This document shows, in pieces, positions 7,919 through 16,202 of a DNA stretch of 64,000 bases. The stretch is from positions 1,900,001-1,964,000 of the forward strand of contig NZ_OY775906.1 in NCBI RefSeq assembly GCF_963675065.1, in the 5' to 3' direction. Source of the DNA: an uncultured Draconibacterium sp. (GTDB lineage: Bacteria; Bacteroidota; Bacteroidia; Bacteroidales; Prolixibacteraceae). The notes beneath the pieces are model-generated. The model was not told the origin of the DNA, searched no databases, and saw only the letters and a program-made list of their open reading frames with translations. How positions within the stretch are numbered: the stretch's first letter is position 1; every line of letters starts with the position of its first letter. Made by a program: the position numbers and the translations under genes.

Positions 7919-8842
7919 TTAATGAGCTAGTAGTTCAGCATCGTTATCGCAACAGTCGTAACCGGCCTGCAGCGTTATGTGTTCAATGCCAAATTTATCG
8001 TGAAGTAGTTTCTCCGCTTTTGCGCGAACTTCCATTAACTCCTGCATGGTAATATTGTCTGTCATATTAATATGCGCCTCTAAATGAATTTGCGTATCAT
8101 CGAGCTTCCAAACGTGAATATGATGAATATTATCGATCTCCGGAATTTTCTCAACTTCCTCTTTAATTCGTACAAGATCGATATTCCCGGGAGTTGACTG
8201 CATGAGAATATCAACCGTTTCTTTTACCACATCCCAGGTGTGATAAATAATGTAAACACCCACTAATACGGTAATCAGCGGATCGATCCAGAAAACCTCG
8301 AATTTCCAAATGGCAATACCACCAATAATTACAGCCACCGACGAAAATGTATCGCCCAGCAAATGCAAATAAGCGGCCCGTACATTTAAATTGTGTGCTT
8401 TGTCTTTATTCAATACAACTACCGAAATCAGGTTGGCCAGCAAACCAAATGTGGCCACAATAAACATGATCTTTCCTTTTATGGGCTCAGGATTAACAAA
8501 ACGTTCATATGCCTCAAAAAACAGGTACAAACAAATTCCGATAAGTACCACTCCGTTAAAAAGAGCGGCCAGAATCTCAACACGTTTGTAGCCAAAAGTC
8601 TTTTGTTCATCCGAAGGTTTACGGCTTCGTTTACCCGCCATAAACGCAATAAAAATAGCCGAAGAATCGCCCAGATTATGCAGTGCATCAGACAGTAACG
8701 ACAAACTGTTCGAAATAATTCCGCCGATAATCTGCACAATGGTAATGGAGAGATTGAGAGCCGTAACCCACAGTAATTTTTTCCCTCTTATATCGTGATG
8801 ATGATGGTGATGATGCCCATGATCGTGATGATGATCTGCCAT
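7919..8842 (-). CDS. Cation diffusion facilitator (CzcD/ZitB-like zinc exporter)
   Basis: Inner-membrane proton-coupled exporter of Zn2+ and similar divalent metals, 307 residues. It opens with a histidine run at residues 4-16, a probable metal-buffering tail. The first helices carry the metal-site motif SLSLLSDALHNLGDS, and a second HxxxD site appears in YLHLLGDTFSS. The C-terminal ~90 residues form the usual ferredoxin-like cytoplasmic domain (DNIHHIHVWKLDDTQIHLEAH), and a CC pair sits near the end (DCCDNDAELLAH). Length and order match the family. It is transcribed away from pflB across a 149-base gap. Confidence 0.93.
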   Translation of the reverse strand: MADHHHDHGHHHHHHHDIRGKKLLWVTALNLSITIVQIIGGIISNSLSLLSDALHNLGDSSAIFIAFMAGKRSRKPSDEQKTFGYKRVEILAALFNGVVLIGICLYLFFEAYERFVNPEPIKGKIMFIVATFGLLANLISVVVLNKDKAHNLNVRAAYLHLLGDTFSSVAVIIGGIAIWKFEVFWIDPLITVLVGVYIIYHTWDVVKETVDILMQSTPGNIDLVRIKEEVEKIPEIDNIHHIHVWKLDDTQIHLEAHINMTDNITMQELMEVRAKAEKLLHDKFGIEHITLQAGYDCCDNDAELLAH

Positions 8843-8892
8843 TGTTTTTCAGTTTTCAATTAATACAAATTAATTGTTTTTAAAGTTTAAAT

Positions 8893-8943
8893 AAAATCCC
8901 CATAAATAGGGATTTTAAGAAATGTTATTTAGAACTACTTTTG
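8893..8943 (+). promoter_or_regulatory. Putative pflB promoter region with an inverted repeat
   Basis: TACTTTTG at 8936-8943 matches the -7 consensus TAnnTTTG and lies 48 bases before the pflB ATG. Upstream, AAAATCCC (8893-8900) and GGGATTTT (8909-8916) form a perfect 8-bp inverted repeat covering the -33 zone, a plausible regulator site. It does not resemble an FNR/CRP box (TTGAT-N4-ATCAA). Confidence 0.5.
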
Positions 8944-8991
8944 CAAACAAATTGGTTTAGTAAGAGTTTATTTAGAAAAAGGTAAAAGTTT

Positions 8992-11220
8992 ATGGATTTA
9001 GAAAACACTTTCAAAACAGGACGATGGTGCAAAGCCATTGAAGTGAAAGATTTTGTAACTTTAAATATCACCCCGTATACCGGTGATCACAAATTTCTGG
9101 AAGGCCCTACAGCACGCACCAGCAAATTATGGGACATTTGTAAAGAGGCCCTGAAAGAAGAGCGCCAAAACAATGGTTTACGCGATGTAGATGTTAATGT
9201 AGTTTCGGGAATGACCGCTTTTGAAGCCGGTTATATGGACAAAGAAAGCGAAGTTATTGTTGGCTTACAAACCGACAAATTGCTAAAACGTGCCATGAAA
9301 CCTTATGGAGGTTACAACGTGGTTAAAAAGGCATTATCGGAACACGGATTAAAACCAAATCCTGTTGTACACGAAAGTTTTAGCAAGTACACCAAAACCC
9401 ACAACGATGGCGTTTTTGATGCTTATACTGATGAGATCCGGAAATTCCGCTCACTGGGTTTCCTAACAGGTCTACCGGACAATTATGCCCGCGGACGAAT
9501 TATTGGCGACTACCGTCGTGTGGCGTTGTACGGTATCAACCGTTTGATTGAAGGCAAAAAAGAAGACCTGCAAAAAATCACAGGTCCGATGACTGATGCT
9601 ACTATTCGTCTACGTGAAGAAGTTTCGGAGCAAATCCGCGCTTTAAGCGACATGATCGAAATGGGTAATATTTACGGTTTAGATCTTTCGCGCCCGGCAC
9701 AAAATGCACAGGAAGCAGTTCAGTGGACTTACATGGCATACCTTGCTGCTGTAAAAGAACAAGACGGAGCAGCAATGTCGTTGGGTAGTGTTTCTTCTTT
9801 CCTCGATATTTTTATCGAAAAAGATATTCAGGATGGAAAAATTACTGAAACCGACGCACAGGAATACATCGACCAGTTTGTAATGAAACTGCGTATGGTT
9901 CGCCACTTACGTATGGAAGCATACGATCAGATCTTTGCCGGCGACCCAACCTGGGTAACCGAAAGTATTGGCGGTTTGCTGATTGACGGACGTAGCAAAG
10001 TAACCAAAACGTCGTTCCGTTTTCTGAACACGTTGTACAATCTGGGACCATCTCCCGAGCCAAATATTACCATTCTTTGGTCGAAAAACCTGCCAAAAGG
10101 TTTTAAAGATTATTGTGCCAAAGTGTCCATCGAAACCTCATCAATTCAGTACGAAAATGATGATTTGATGCGTACCAGCTCAAATTGCGACGACTATGGA
10201 ATTGCATGTTGTGTATCGATGCAGGAGCTGGGAAAACACATCCAGTTTTTTGGTGCACGTACCAACCTGGCCAAAACACTGCTACTTGCGGTTAACAGTG
10301 GCCGCTGCGAAAATACCGGAACACAAATGATTGATGGCGTTCCGTTTTTGGAAGAGGAATATCTGGATTACGACAAAGTAATCGACAACTTTAAATTAGC
10401 CATGAAAGAAGTGGCACGTGTTTACAACGAAGCGATGAACATCATCCACTTTATGCACGACAAATATTATTACGAAAAGGCCCAAATGGCGCTTATCGAT
10501 ACCAATCCAAAAATTAATATCGCCTATGGTATTGCCGGATTATCGATTGTTGCCGACTCGCTTTCGGCCATTAAACACGCCAAAGTTAAACCTGTGCGCG
10601 ATGAAAATGGCCTTACAGTTGATTTCAAGATTGAAGGCGATTTCCCAAAATATGGAAACGATGACGACCGTGTAGACCACATTGCACGCGATGTAGTGGA
10701 GCATTTTAATATGGAGCTGGAAAAACTTCCGGTATACAAAAATGCCACACCAACCATGTCGGTGTTAACCATTACATCGAATGTTGTTTACGGAAAGAAA
10801 ACCGGAGCTACTCCCGACGGACGCGCCAAAGGTGTTGCTTTTGCACCGGGAGCCAACCCGATGCACGGCCGCGATACACACGGAGTAATTGCGTCGTTAA
10901 ACTCGGTGGCTAAAATTGATTATAAAGATTCGAAAGACGGTATTTCAAATACGCTGTCGGTTGTGCCTAAATCGTTGGGAGCAACACCTGAAATGCGCAT
11001 TGAGAACCTGGTTCGTACACTTGATGGTTATTTTGGTTGCAACGCACAACACCTGAATGTGAATGTGCTCGATCGCGACACGCTTCTTCATGCCATGGAG
11101 CATCCTGAAGATCACCCGCAGTTAACAATCCGGGTATCGGGGTACGCTGTAAACTTTGTTCGTTTAACCCGCGAACAACAGCAGGAAGTGCTTACGCGAT
11201 CGTTCCACGAAACAATGTAA
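8992..11220 (+). CDS. pflB: Pyruvate formate-lyase (formate C-acetyltransferase)
   Basis: Glycyl-radical enzyme that cleaves pyruvate with CoA to acetyl-CoA and formate in anaerobic fermentation, 742 residues. The active-site cysteine pair is Cys406-Cys407 within YGIACCVSM. The radical-bearing glycine is Gly717 in the C-terminal loop IRVSGYAVNF, 26 residues from the end. The N-terminus (WCKAIEVKDFVTLNITPYTG) and the pyruvate-binding region match true PflB rather than glycerol or choline lyases. The activating enzyme and a formate channel follow on the same strand. The gene has its own promoter candidate, and a hairpin separates it from pflA. Confidence 0.97.
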   Translation: MDLENTFKTGRWCKAIEVKDFVTLNITPYTGDHKFLEGPTARTSKLWDICKEALKEERQNNGLRDVDVNVVSGMTAFEAGYMDKESEVIVGLQTDKLLKRAMKPYGGYNVVKKALSEHGLKPNPVVHESFSKYTKTHNDGVFDAYTDEIRKFRSLGFLTGLPDNYARGRIIGDYRRVALYGINRLIEGKKEDLQKITGPMTDATIRLREEVSEQIRALSDMIEMGNIYGLDLSRPAQNAQEAVQWTYMAYLAAVKEQDGAAMSLGSVSSFLDIFIEKDIQDGKITETDAQEYIDQFVMKLRMVRHLRMEAYDQIFAGDPTWVTESIGGLLIDGRSKVTKTSFRFLNTLYNLGPSPEPNITILWSKNLPKGFKDYCAKVSIETSSIQYENDDLMRTSSNCDDYGIACCVSMQELGKHIQFFGARTNLAKTLLLAVNSGRCENTGTQMIDGVPFLEEEYLDYDKVIDNFKLAMKEVARVYNEAMNIIHFMHDKYYYEKAQMALIDTNPKINIAYGIAGLSIVADSLSAIKHAKVKPVRDENGLTVDFKIEGDFPKYGNDDDRVDHIARDVVEHFNMELEKLPVYKNATPTMSVLTITSNVVYGKKTGATPDGRAKGVAFAPGANPMHGRDTHGVIASLNSVAKIDYKDSKDGISNTLSVVPKSLGATPEMRIENLVRTLDGYFGCNAQHLNVNVLDRDTLLHAMEHPEDHPQLTIRVSGYAVNFVRLTREQQQEVLTRSFHETM

Positions 11221-11243
11221 TTATTCATAAAATACTACACACG

Positions 11244-11273
11244 CATGCCGGCCGGTTTAAACTGGCTGGCATG
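11244..11273 (+). terminator. Hairpin between pflB and pflA (attenuator or mRNA-stabilising)
   Basis: Arms 11244-11258 and 11259-11273 are complementary over 15 positions with two G-U wobbles, centred on GTTTAAAC. Only a weak T-rich tail follows (TTCTTGTG), so termination is probably partial. That would give more pflB than pflA message. Confidence 0.6.
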
Positions 11274-11290
11274 TTCTTGTGTTAAACAGT

Positions 11291-12040
11291 ATGTCTTCAA
11301 CCGAAAATAAATTAATCGTCCATTCCATCGAATCGTTTGGCACACACGATGGCCCGGGAATTCGTTTGGTCGTGTTTTTACAGGGCTGCAATCTACAATG
11401 CAAATACTGTCAAAATGCAGATACCATTGCTTTAAAAGGCGGTAGCGTAACCGAAATCGAGAGCCTGGTAAAACGCGCCGGAAATATGAAAACGTACTTT
11501 GGCGATGATGGCGGTGTTACCGTTTCGGGTGGAGAACCGATGTTGCAAAGTAAAGCCCTGATTCCCTTTTTTGAAGCCTTGAAAAAAGAGGGCATTCACA
11601 CCAATATCGACACCAACGGATTAATACGCACACCGGAAGCCAAACATTTAATCTCAGAGTTGGCCGACCTGGTAATGTTTGATGTTAAAGCCACAACTGA
11701 AGAAGGTTTCAAAACGATTACAGGAGCAAAAGGACTGAGCCGTTTACTGGAGAACATTCAACTTCGCGAGCAAAGTAAGAAACCATACTGGCTGCGTTAT
11801 GTGCTGGTTCCGGGCTACACCGACGGCGACGAATCGTTAAAGTGGTTGATCGACACATTTTCGGGGAACAAGTACCTGGAAAAATTTGAAATACTCCCCT
11901 ACCACAAACTGGGCACCTACAAATGGGAATCATTGGGAATGGACTATCAATTTAAGGAAGTAAAAGAGAATACTCCCGAACAGATCGACCGTGCTTTTGA
12001 AATGCTGAAACCGCATTTTAAAGACATAATTGTTAAATAA
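11291..12040 (+). CDS. pflA: Pyruvate formate-lyase activating enzyme (radical SAM)
   Basis: Radical-SAM enzyme that abstracts the hydrogen from the PflB glycine. The [4Fe-4S] motif CNLQCKYC gives Cys33, Cys37 and Cys40, the PflA-type CX3CX2C, preceded by the typical GTHDGPGIRLVVF. The SAM-binding GGE motif is present (VTVSGGEPML). A GTG at 11279 would add four residues, but it lies only 5 bases from the intergenic hairpin; the ATG at 11291 (MSSTENKLIV) is a better fit. The protein is 249 residues, the normal length without an extra ferredoxin domain, as expected for a PFL activase. Confidence 0.95.
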   Translation: MSSTENKLIVHSIESFGTHDGPGIRLVVFLQGCNLQCKYCQNADTIALKGGSVTEIESLVKRAGNMKTYFGDDGGVTVSGGEPMLQSKALIPFFEALKKEGIHTNIDTNGLIRTPEAKHLISELADLVMFDVKATTEEGFKTITGAKGLSRLLENIQLREQSKKPYWLRYVLVPGYTDGDESLKWLIDTFSGNKYLEKFEILPYHKLGTYKWESLGMDYQFKEVKENTPEQIDRAFEMLKPHFKDIIVK

Positions 12041-12099
12041 ATAGCTTCAAGTGCCGAGCTACGAGTATCAAATATCAAGTATCGTAAAAAGTATCATCC

Positions 12100-12885
12100 A
12101 TGAGTTTATATTCACCAAAAGAAATAATTAACGAAGCCGGGAAACTGGCCATTGCAAAAGACAGTTACTCAGCAAAAAAAATACTAACACTGGCATTTTT
12201 GGCCGGAGCTTACATTGCTTTTGGCGGACTGCTGGCAATTTTAGTTGGCGGCGGTGTTCCGGGAATTGGTGCCGAAAACCCGGGAATTCCAAAGTTTCTT
12301 ATGGGAGCCATGTTCCCCGTTGGACTGATGATTGTTGTAATGGCCGGAGCTGAACTTTTTACCGGTAACAACGCCTATTTTATGCCCAATGTATTGGGAG
12401 GCAAACAACGCTGGACTGCTCCGCTTCGCAACTGGTCGTTGGTTTATGTGGGTAATTTTGTTGGGGCTGTGTTCGTAGCTTATTTTTTGGTGCACCTTAC
12501 CCATTTAGTTCATTCGGAACCATGGCTAAATACAGTTGAAAAAATTGCTGTGGGAAAAACTTCCAATCCGTTTTTCACCACCTTTTTAAAAGGCATAGGT
12601 GCTAACTGGCTGGTTTGCCTGGCGCTGTGGATGGGTATGTCGGCACAACACACCAGTGGAAAAATTTTGGGTGTCTGGTGGCCGGTTATGGCATTTGTTA
12701 CCATGGGTTTTGAGCACAGTATTGCCAATATGTTTTTTATTCCACTAGCTATTTTTGAAGGTGCTAATATTACCTGGACAACCTTTGTAGTTAAAAACCT
12801 GATTCCGGCAACGCTTGGGAACATTGTTGGAGGTGGCTTTTTTGTAGGTACTTTGTATTGGTATGCTTATGCCAAAGAGAAATAG
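12100..12885 (+). CDS. focA: Formate/nitrite transporter family channel (FocA-like)
   Basis: Inner-membrane pentameric channel for formate, 261 residues with six hydrophobic segments. Family signatures are visible: AGAYIAFGGLLA after helix 1, the helix-2 segment GAELFTGNNAYF, and the later LGNIVGGGFFVGTLYW. The position directly after pflB and pflA argues for formate export or re-import during mixed-acid fermentation rather than nitrite transport. The 59-base spacer contains TATCAA-type low-complexity sequence but no terminator, so it is probably read from the same transcript as pflA. Confidence 0.92.
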   Translation: MSLYSPKEIINEAGKLAIAKDSYSAKKILTLAFLAGAYIAFGGLLAILVGGGVPGIGAENPGIPKFLMGAMFPVGLMIVVMAGAELFTGNNAYFMPNVLGGKQRWTAPLRNWSLVYVGNFVGAVFVAYFLVHLTHLVHSEPWLNTVEKIAVGKTSNPFFTTFLKGIGANWLVCLALWMGMSAQHTSGKILGVWWPVMAFVTMGFEHSIANMFFIPLAIFEGANITWTTFVVKNLIPATLGNIVGGGFFVGTLYWYAYAKEK

Positions 12886-13061
12886 GCAAAGCCTTGATTT
12901 CGGTAGTGTCTAATAAAATGAAGACAGAATTCTCGATTTGGTTGAATGACAAGGGATTCAGTTGGTTTAATTTTCATTTCCTGCTTTTAATAATACCCTA
13001 GCAAGCGTAATGCTACATCTTCGTAATGATACTCTCTATTTGAATGAGAGAAAAACTTAAT

Positions 13062-14003
13062 TTATAATAGTGTGTCCATAATTCCCCTATCCGGTTGTTT
13101 AAGCATGCGGGCCGGAATACTGCTTTTAATTACCTCCTTCAAAGCATTTACCTGTCGCTCTTTGGCAAAACGTTTGGCAGTTATCAGGCTAATTTCGCGA
13201 ACGGGTTTATCGGGTACGATTTCTTTTATCAGCTCTTCCTGCTCGGCCGGAATATTAATAGTAGCCAGCTCAGGAATAAATGTCAGCCCGTTTTTGTACT
13301 CAACAATACGCCGTAACGATTCGATGGAATTACTATGATAAACCAGCTGCTGTTTGTTTTTCTTTTGCGCATTAATCTGGCAAATGGAATTCACCTGGTT
13401 CTGAAAACAGTTCCCCTCTTCAAGGTACCAGATATCCTCCTGTTGAATTGAGTTAATGTCAATGGAATCCTGCTTAAACAAAGCATGATCTTCAGACAAA
13501 TAGGCATAAAAACGTTCGTAAAACAGTGGCATTACGGAAATATTTATTGCCGAAACCGGTGTAGAAACAACACCACAATCAATATCGCCCATTTTTATTT
13601 CACTAATAATGTCTTCGGTTTTAAGCTCGTATATTTCCAGCTGTAAAGCCGGATAGTCTTTTGCCAATTGCTGAATAAAAAGCGGAACCAGGTAAGGCGC
13701 CAGCGTTGGAATAATACCAACTTTCAGGTTTCCTCTAACTTCTTCGCTAATATTTACGGAAATTTGCTTTAACGCTTCAATCTGCTTTAAAATTTCCAGC
13801 GACTTTTCGTAAAAAACCTTCCCTTCATCAGTAAATTGAAATGGCCGTTTTGTTCGGTCGATCAATTTAAATTCCAGTTCTTCTTCCAGTTTCTGTATTT
13901 GCATACTTAATGCGGGTTGCGTAACTCCCAGCCGTTCGGCAGCCACCGAGAAAGAACCACACACATAGATTTCTTTCAGGTATTCCAGTTGTACAATATT
14001 CAT
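13062..14003 (-). CDS. oxyR: OxyR, LysR-family peroxide-sensing regulator
   Basis: Hydrogen-peroxide-responsive activator, 313 residues from the ATG at 14003. An upstream in-frame ATG at 14093 would add 30 residues across the operator region and only 17 bases from dps, and is rejected. The N-terminal LysR helix-turn-helix reads SFSVAAERLGVTQPALSMQIQ. The redox pair typical of OxyR is present as Cys199 and Cys208 (EEGNCFQNQVNSICQ), matching the E. coli OxyR pattern in both spacing and numbering. The divergent neighbour is dps, a classic OxyR target, which makes the assignment strong. Confidence 0.9.
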   Translation of the reverse strand: MNIVQLEYLKEIYVCGSFSVAAERLGVTQPALSMQIQKLEEELEFKLIDRTKRPFQFTDEGKVFYEKSLEILKQIEALKQISVNISEEVRGNLKVGIIPTLAPYLVPLFIQQLAKDYPALQLEIYELKTEDIISEIKMGDIDCGVVSTPVSAINISVMPLFYERFYAYLSEDHALFKQDSIDINSIQQEDIWYLEEGNCFQNQVNSICQINAQKKNKQQLVYHSNSIESLRRIVEYKNGLTFIPELATINIPAEQEELIKEIVPDKPVREISLITAKRFAKERQVNALKEVIKSSIPARMLKQPDRGIMDTLL

Positions 14004-14012
14004 AAAATAAGC

Positions 14013-14061
14013 ATTACTAATAATACCATAAATATAATAAATACCACTAATAGTATCTTTG
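14013..14061 (+). promoter_or_regulatory. oxyR-dps control region: twin operator and -7 element
   Basis: ACTAATA occurs at 14016-14022 and 14046-14052, 30 bases apart (about three helical turns). Each copy is embedded in a dyad-like sequence, e.g. ATAC-N8-GTAT at 14041-14056. TATCTTTG at 14054-14061 matches TAnnTTTG and would be the dps -7 element; no -33 TTTG is present, consistent with activator dependence. Confidence 0.55.
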
Positions 14062-14110
14062 AAGTGTTGAAATAAAGAAAAAGAAATTAACAATTTAAAA
14101 TTTACATATT

Positions 14111-14557
14111 ATGAAAGCAAAAAATCAAATTACAGTAGAGAAATTGAATCAGTTATTGGCAGATTACCAAATTCATTACCAAAACCTGCGCGGGTTACAC
14201 TGGAACATTAAAGGACAATTGTTCTTTGCATTACACGCACGTTTTGAAGAGTATTACAACCAGGCAGCCGAAGTTGTAGATGAAATTGCAGAGCGCATCT
14301 TAATGTTGGAAGGTCAGCCACTGCATACTTTCGAAGACTATACAAAAACAGCAAAACTAGGAGTAGTAGCCAACGTTTCGGAAGCCAAACCGGCTGTTGA
14401 AAGCGTACTGGAAAGCCAGCGCTATTTTCTGAAAAGCTTTAACGAGATTCTGGAAGTTGCCGGAGAAAATAACGATGAAGCTACTGCCGCTATGATGAGT
14501 GACTGGATTGGACATACCGAAAAAGAAATCTGGATGTTGGAGTCGTTCCTGGCATAA
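14111..14557 (+). CDS. dps: Dps-family DNA-binding ferritin
   Basis: Dodecameric mini-ferritin that oxidises Fe2+ with hydrogen peroxide, stores the iron and protects DNA, 148 residues. The inter-subunit ferroxidase ligands are in place: His in NLRGLHWNIKG, then His, Glu and Asp positions in LHARFEEYYNQAAEVVDEIAER. The C-terminal helix ends TEKEIWMLESFLA without a basic DNA-binding tail; the N-terminus starts MKAKNQ, with two lysines. It is divergent from oxyR, with a twin operator between them, and is followed by a strong terminator. Confidence 0.95.
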   Translation: MKAKNQITVEKLNQLLADYQIHYQNLRGLHWNIKGQLFFALHARFEEYYNQAAEVVDEIAERILMLEGQPLHTFEDYTKTAKLGVVANVSEAKPAVESVLESQRYFLKSFNEILEVAGENNDEATAAMMSDWIGHTEKEIWMLESFLA

Positions 14558-14580
14558 AAATCGAAAATGAGCTAACAGAA

Positions 14581-14610
14581 AAGCCTCGCAAATTTGCGAG
14601 GCTTTTTTAT
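14581..14610 (+). terminator. dps terminator (perfect palindrome)
   Basis: AAGCCTCGCAAA and its exact complement form a 24-base palindrome (14581-14604) followed by four more T residues, 23 bases beyond the dps stop. It may also stop transcripts arriving from the converging hydrolase gene. Confidence 0.9.
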
Positions 14611-14630
14611 ATCTTTCCTTTTTACAATCA

Positions 14631-15923
14631 CTAATCATCGATGGCTTGAAATACCAGCTGGCGAAATTTCCACCCCGTAATATCGTTTTCCGGACCTTGT
14701 GTTTGTTTCATAATTATACCGATCACGTTTTCCTTAGGATCGGCAAAATACTGAGTATTAAAATAACCACCCCAATTGAAAGTACCCTCGCTTCCTAAAC
14801 CTCCTTTGCGTTGTCCTTTTTCGGTTAACAGCTCAAAGGCCAAACCAAATTTGGTATCTGAATCGCCCCAAATATCTCCAATCTGATTCGATAAAATTAC
14901 ATCAACCGTTTTTCGGCTCAACAGGCGAACTCCGTTGTATTCTCCGCCGTTCAGGTACATTTGCAAAAAAATGGCATAGTCTTTTGCTGTGCTCGACAAA
15001 CCGGCTCCTCCTGAGAAAAATGTTTTAGCGCCTTTAATCGGGTAATCGGTATCGTAAAAAGTTACCGGGTATTTTTGCCATTCGCCGTTAACAGGAGTCT
15101 GAACCTCAACTACTCGATTGATATTCTTTTCAGGTTGATAAAACCAGGTATCTTCCATTCCCAGCGGATCGAAAATATGCGTTTTTAGGTATTTGTCGAA
15201 GGGCATTCCTGATACAATCTCGATGAAATAGCCCAGCACATCCAATCCTTCACTGTATGTGAATTGCGTTCCTGGTTCGTGGTGTAAAGGCAATTGGGCA
15301 AGCTTCTTTACACTTTCTTCAATGGTAATATTTTTTGTGGTGAACAGGTCGGTTACACCGGCTTTTTTGTACAGCATTTTAAAACGTTCATCGCCATCAA
15401 TTACACCGTAACCAATGCCTGAAGTATGCGACAAAAGGTGACGAATGGTGATTTCATTTTTTACAGGAACTCCGGTCCAGGTGGTATCGCTGTACCTAAA
15501 ATTGGTAAGAACCTGCTGATTTTTAAACTCGGGGATATATTCCGAAATTGGGTCATCCAACTGAAATTTACCTTCTTCCCATAACATCATTACCGCGGTT
15601 GAAGTAATTGCTTTTGATTGTGATGCAATTCGAAAAATAGCATCGCGCTCCATTTTGTCGCCGGCTTCATTGGCAACTCCGTAGGCTTTCCAGTGAACAA
15701 TTTTCCCGTTACGTGCCACCAGCGAAACAATCCCCGGAAGATTTCCTTTAGCCACTTCCTCTTCACACATTTTATCAATTCGAGCTAATCGCTGGGCAGA
15801 AATACCGGCACTTTCGGGAGGCATCTCCTCTAATTTGTGCAATTTTATTATTGAAGTGGTTTGGGCATTCGTTACGCCCAACAAGAAAATACAGAGCGCA
15901 AAAAGTAGTGTTAGCTTCTTCAT
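14631..15923 (-). CDS. Exported serine hydrolase of the beta-lactamase/EstB family
   Basis: A 430-residue secreted protein (Sec signal MKKLTLLFALCIFLLGVTNAQ) of the Beta-lactamase (PF00144) family, which contains esterases, transacylases and D-amino-acid peptidases as well as class C enzymes. The nucleophile motif SxxK is SQSK (Ser101, Lys104). The second motif tyrosine is in FTYSEG, which departs from the YxN of true lactamases and favours an esterase-like role. A late GSEGTFNWGG segment corresponds to the third motif. It lies just downstream of the large esterase array on the same strand but is separated from it by a terminator and its own 280-base leader. The substrate is unknown. Confidence 0.85.
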   Translation of the reverse strand: MKKLTLLFALCIFLLGVTNAQTTSIIKLHKLEEMPPESAGISAQRLARIDKMCEEEVAKGNLPGIVSLVARNGKIVHWKAYGVANEAGDKMERDAIFRIASQSKAITSTAVMMLWEEGKFQLDDPISEYIPEFKNQQVLTNFRYSDTTWTGVPVKNEITIRHLLSHTSGIGYGVIDGDERFKMLYKKAGVTDLFTTKNITIEESVKKLAQLPLHHEPGTQFTYSEGLDVLGYFIEIVSGMPFDKYLKTHIFDPLGMEDTWFYQPEKNINRVVEVQTPVNGEWQKYPVTFYDTDYPIKGAKTFFSGGAGLSSTAKDYAIFLQMYLNGGEYNGVRLLSRKTVDVILSNQIGDIWGDSDTKFGLAFELLTEKGQRKGGLGSEGTFNWGGYFNTQYFADPKENVIGIIMKQTQGPENDITGWKFRQLVFQAIDD

Positions 15924-16170
15924 TCGGTTTAATTTTAATAGCCCGGTTTCAAATAATCGATGGGCTGTAAATACATGATTTCATTTTAGCGTATTCAAAG
16001 ATACAAATAACTACTTCCAAAGAAAGCATCTTGTTGTTACAAGAAAAAAACGAGGCATAAAAACTTCTTTATACGTTTTGTAAAAGCTTCACCAATATCG
16101 AACAGGAAAGCTTCTTGTTTATCGTAAATACACAGCCATGTATATCTCCCAGACACATCTTCTGCAAAAT
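15924..16170. other. Non-coding stretch upstream of the serine hydrolase gene
   Basis: No gene is visible. Read on the minus strand, TATCTTTG at 16003-15996 matches TAnnTTTG and could promote the hydrolase gene with a leader of about 65 bases; a TTTG at 16021-16018 is only 14 bases upstream, a poor -33 spacing. Confidence 0.35.
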
Positions 16171-16200
16171 AAGAAAAGGGAAATTACTTTCCCTTTTCTT
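16171..16200 (-). terminator. Terminator closing the esterase array
   Basis: A perfect 13-bp stem (16171-16183 with 16188-16200) with a 4-base loop begins 2 bases after the stop codon of the last esterase gene. The minus-strand tail after the stem is mixed (ATTTTGC), so termination rests mainly on stem strength. Confidence 0.8.
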
Positions 16201-16202
16201 AA

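Noticed and set aside
12907..12926. TGTCT-N10-AGACA inverted repeat after focA, considered as an IS end or a member of the GACACATT motif
   Set aside because: No partner end, target duplication or transposase remnant nearby, and the spacing differs from the three GACACATT sites.
14004..14093. Upstream in-frame start for oxyR
   Set aside because: It would add 30 residues ahead of the LysR N-terminus and read through the operator-like repeats. The ATG at 14003 gives the expected length and puts the redox cysteines at 199 and 208.
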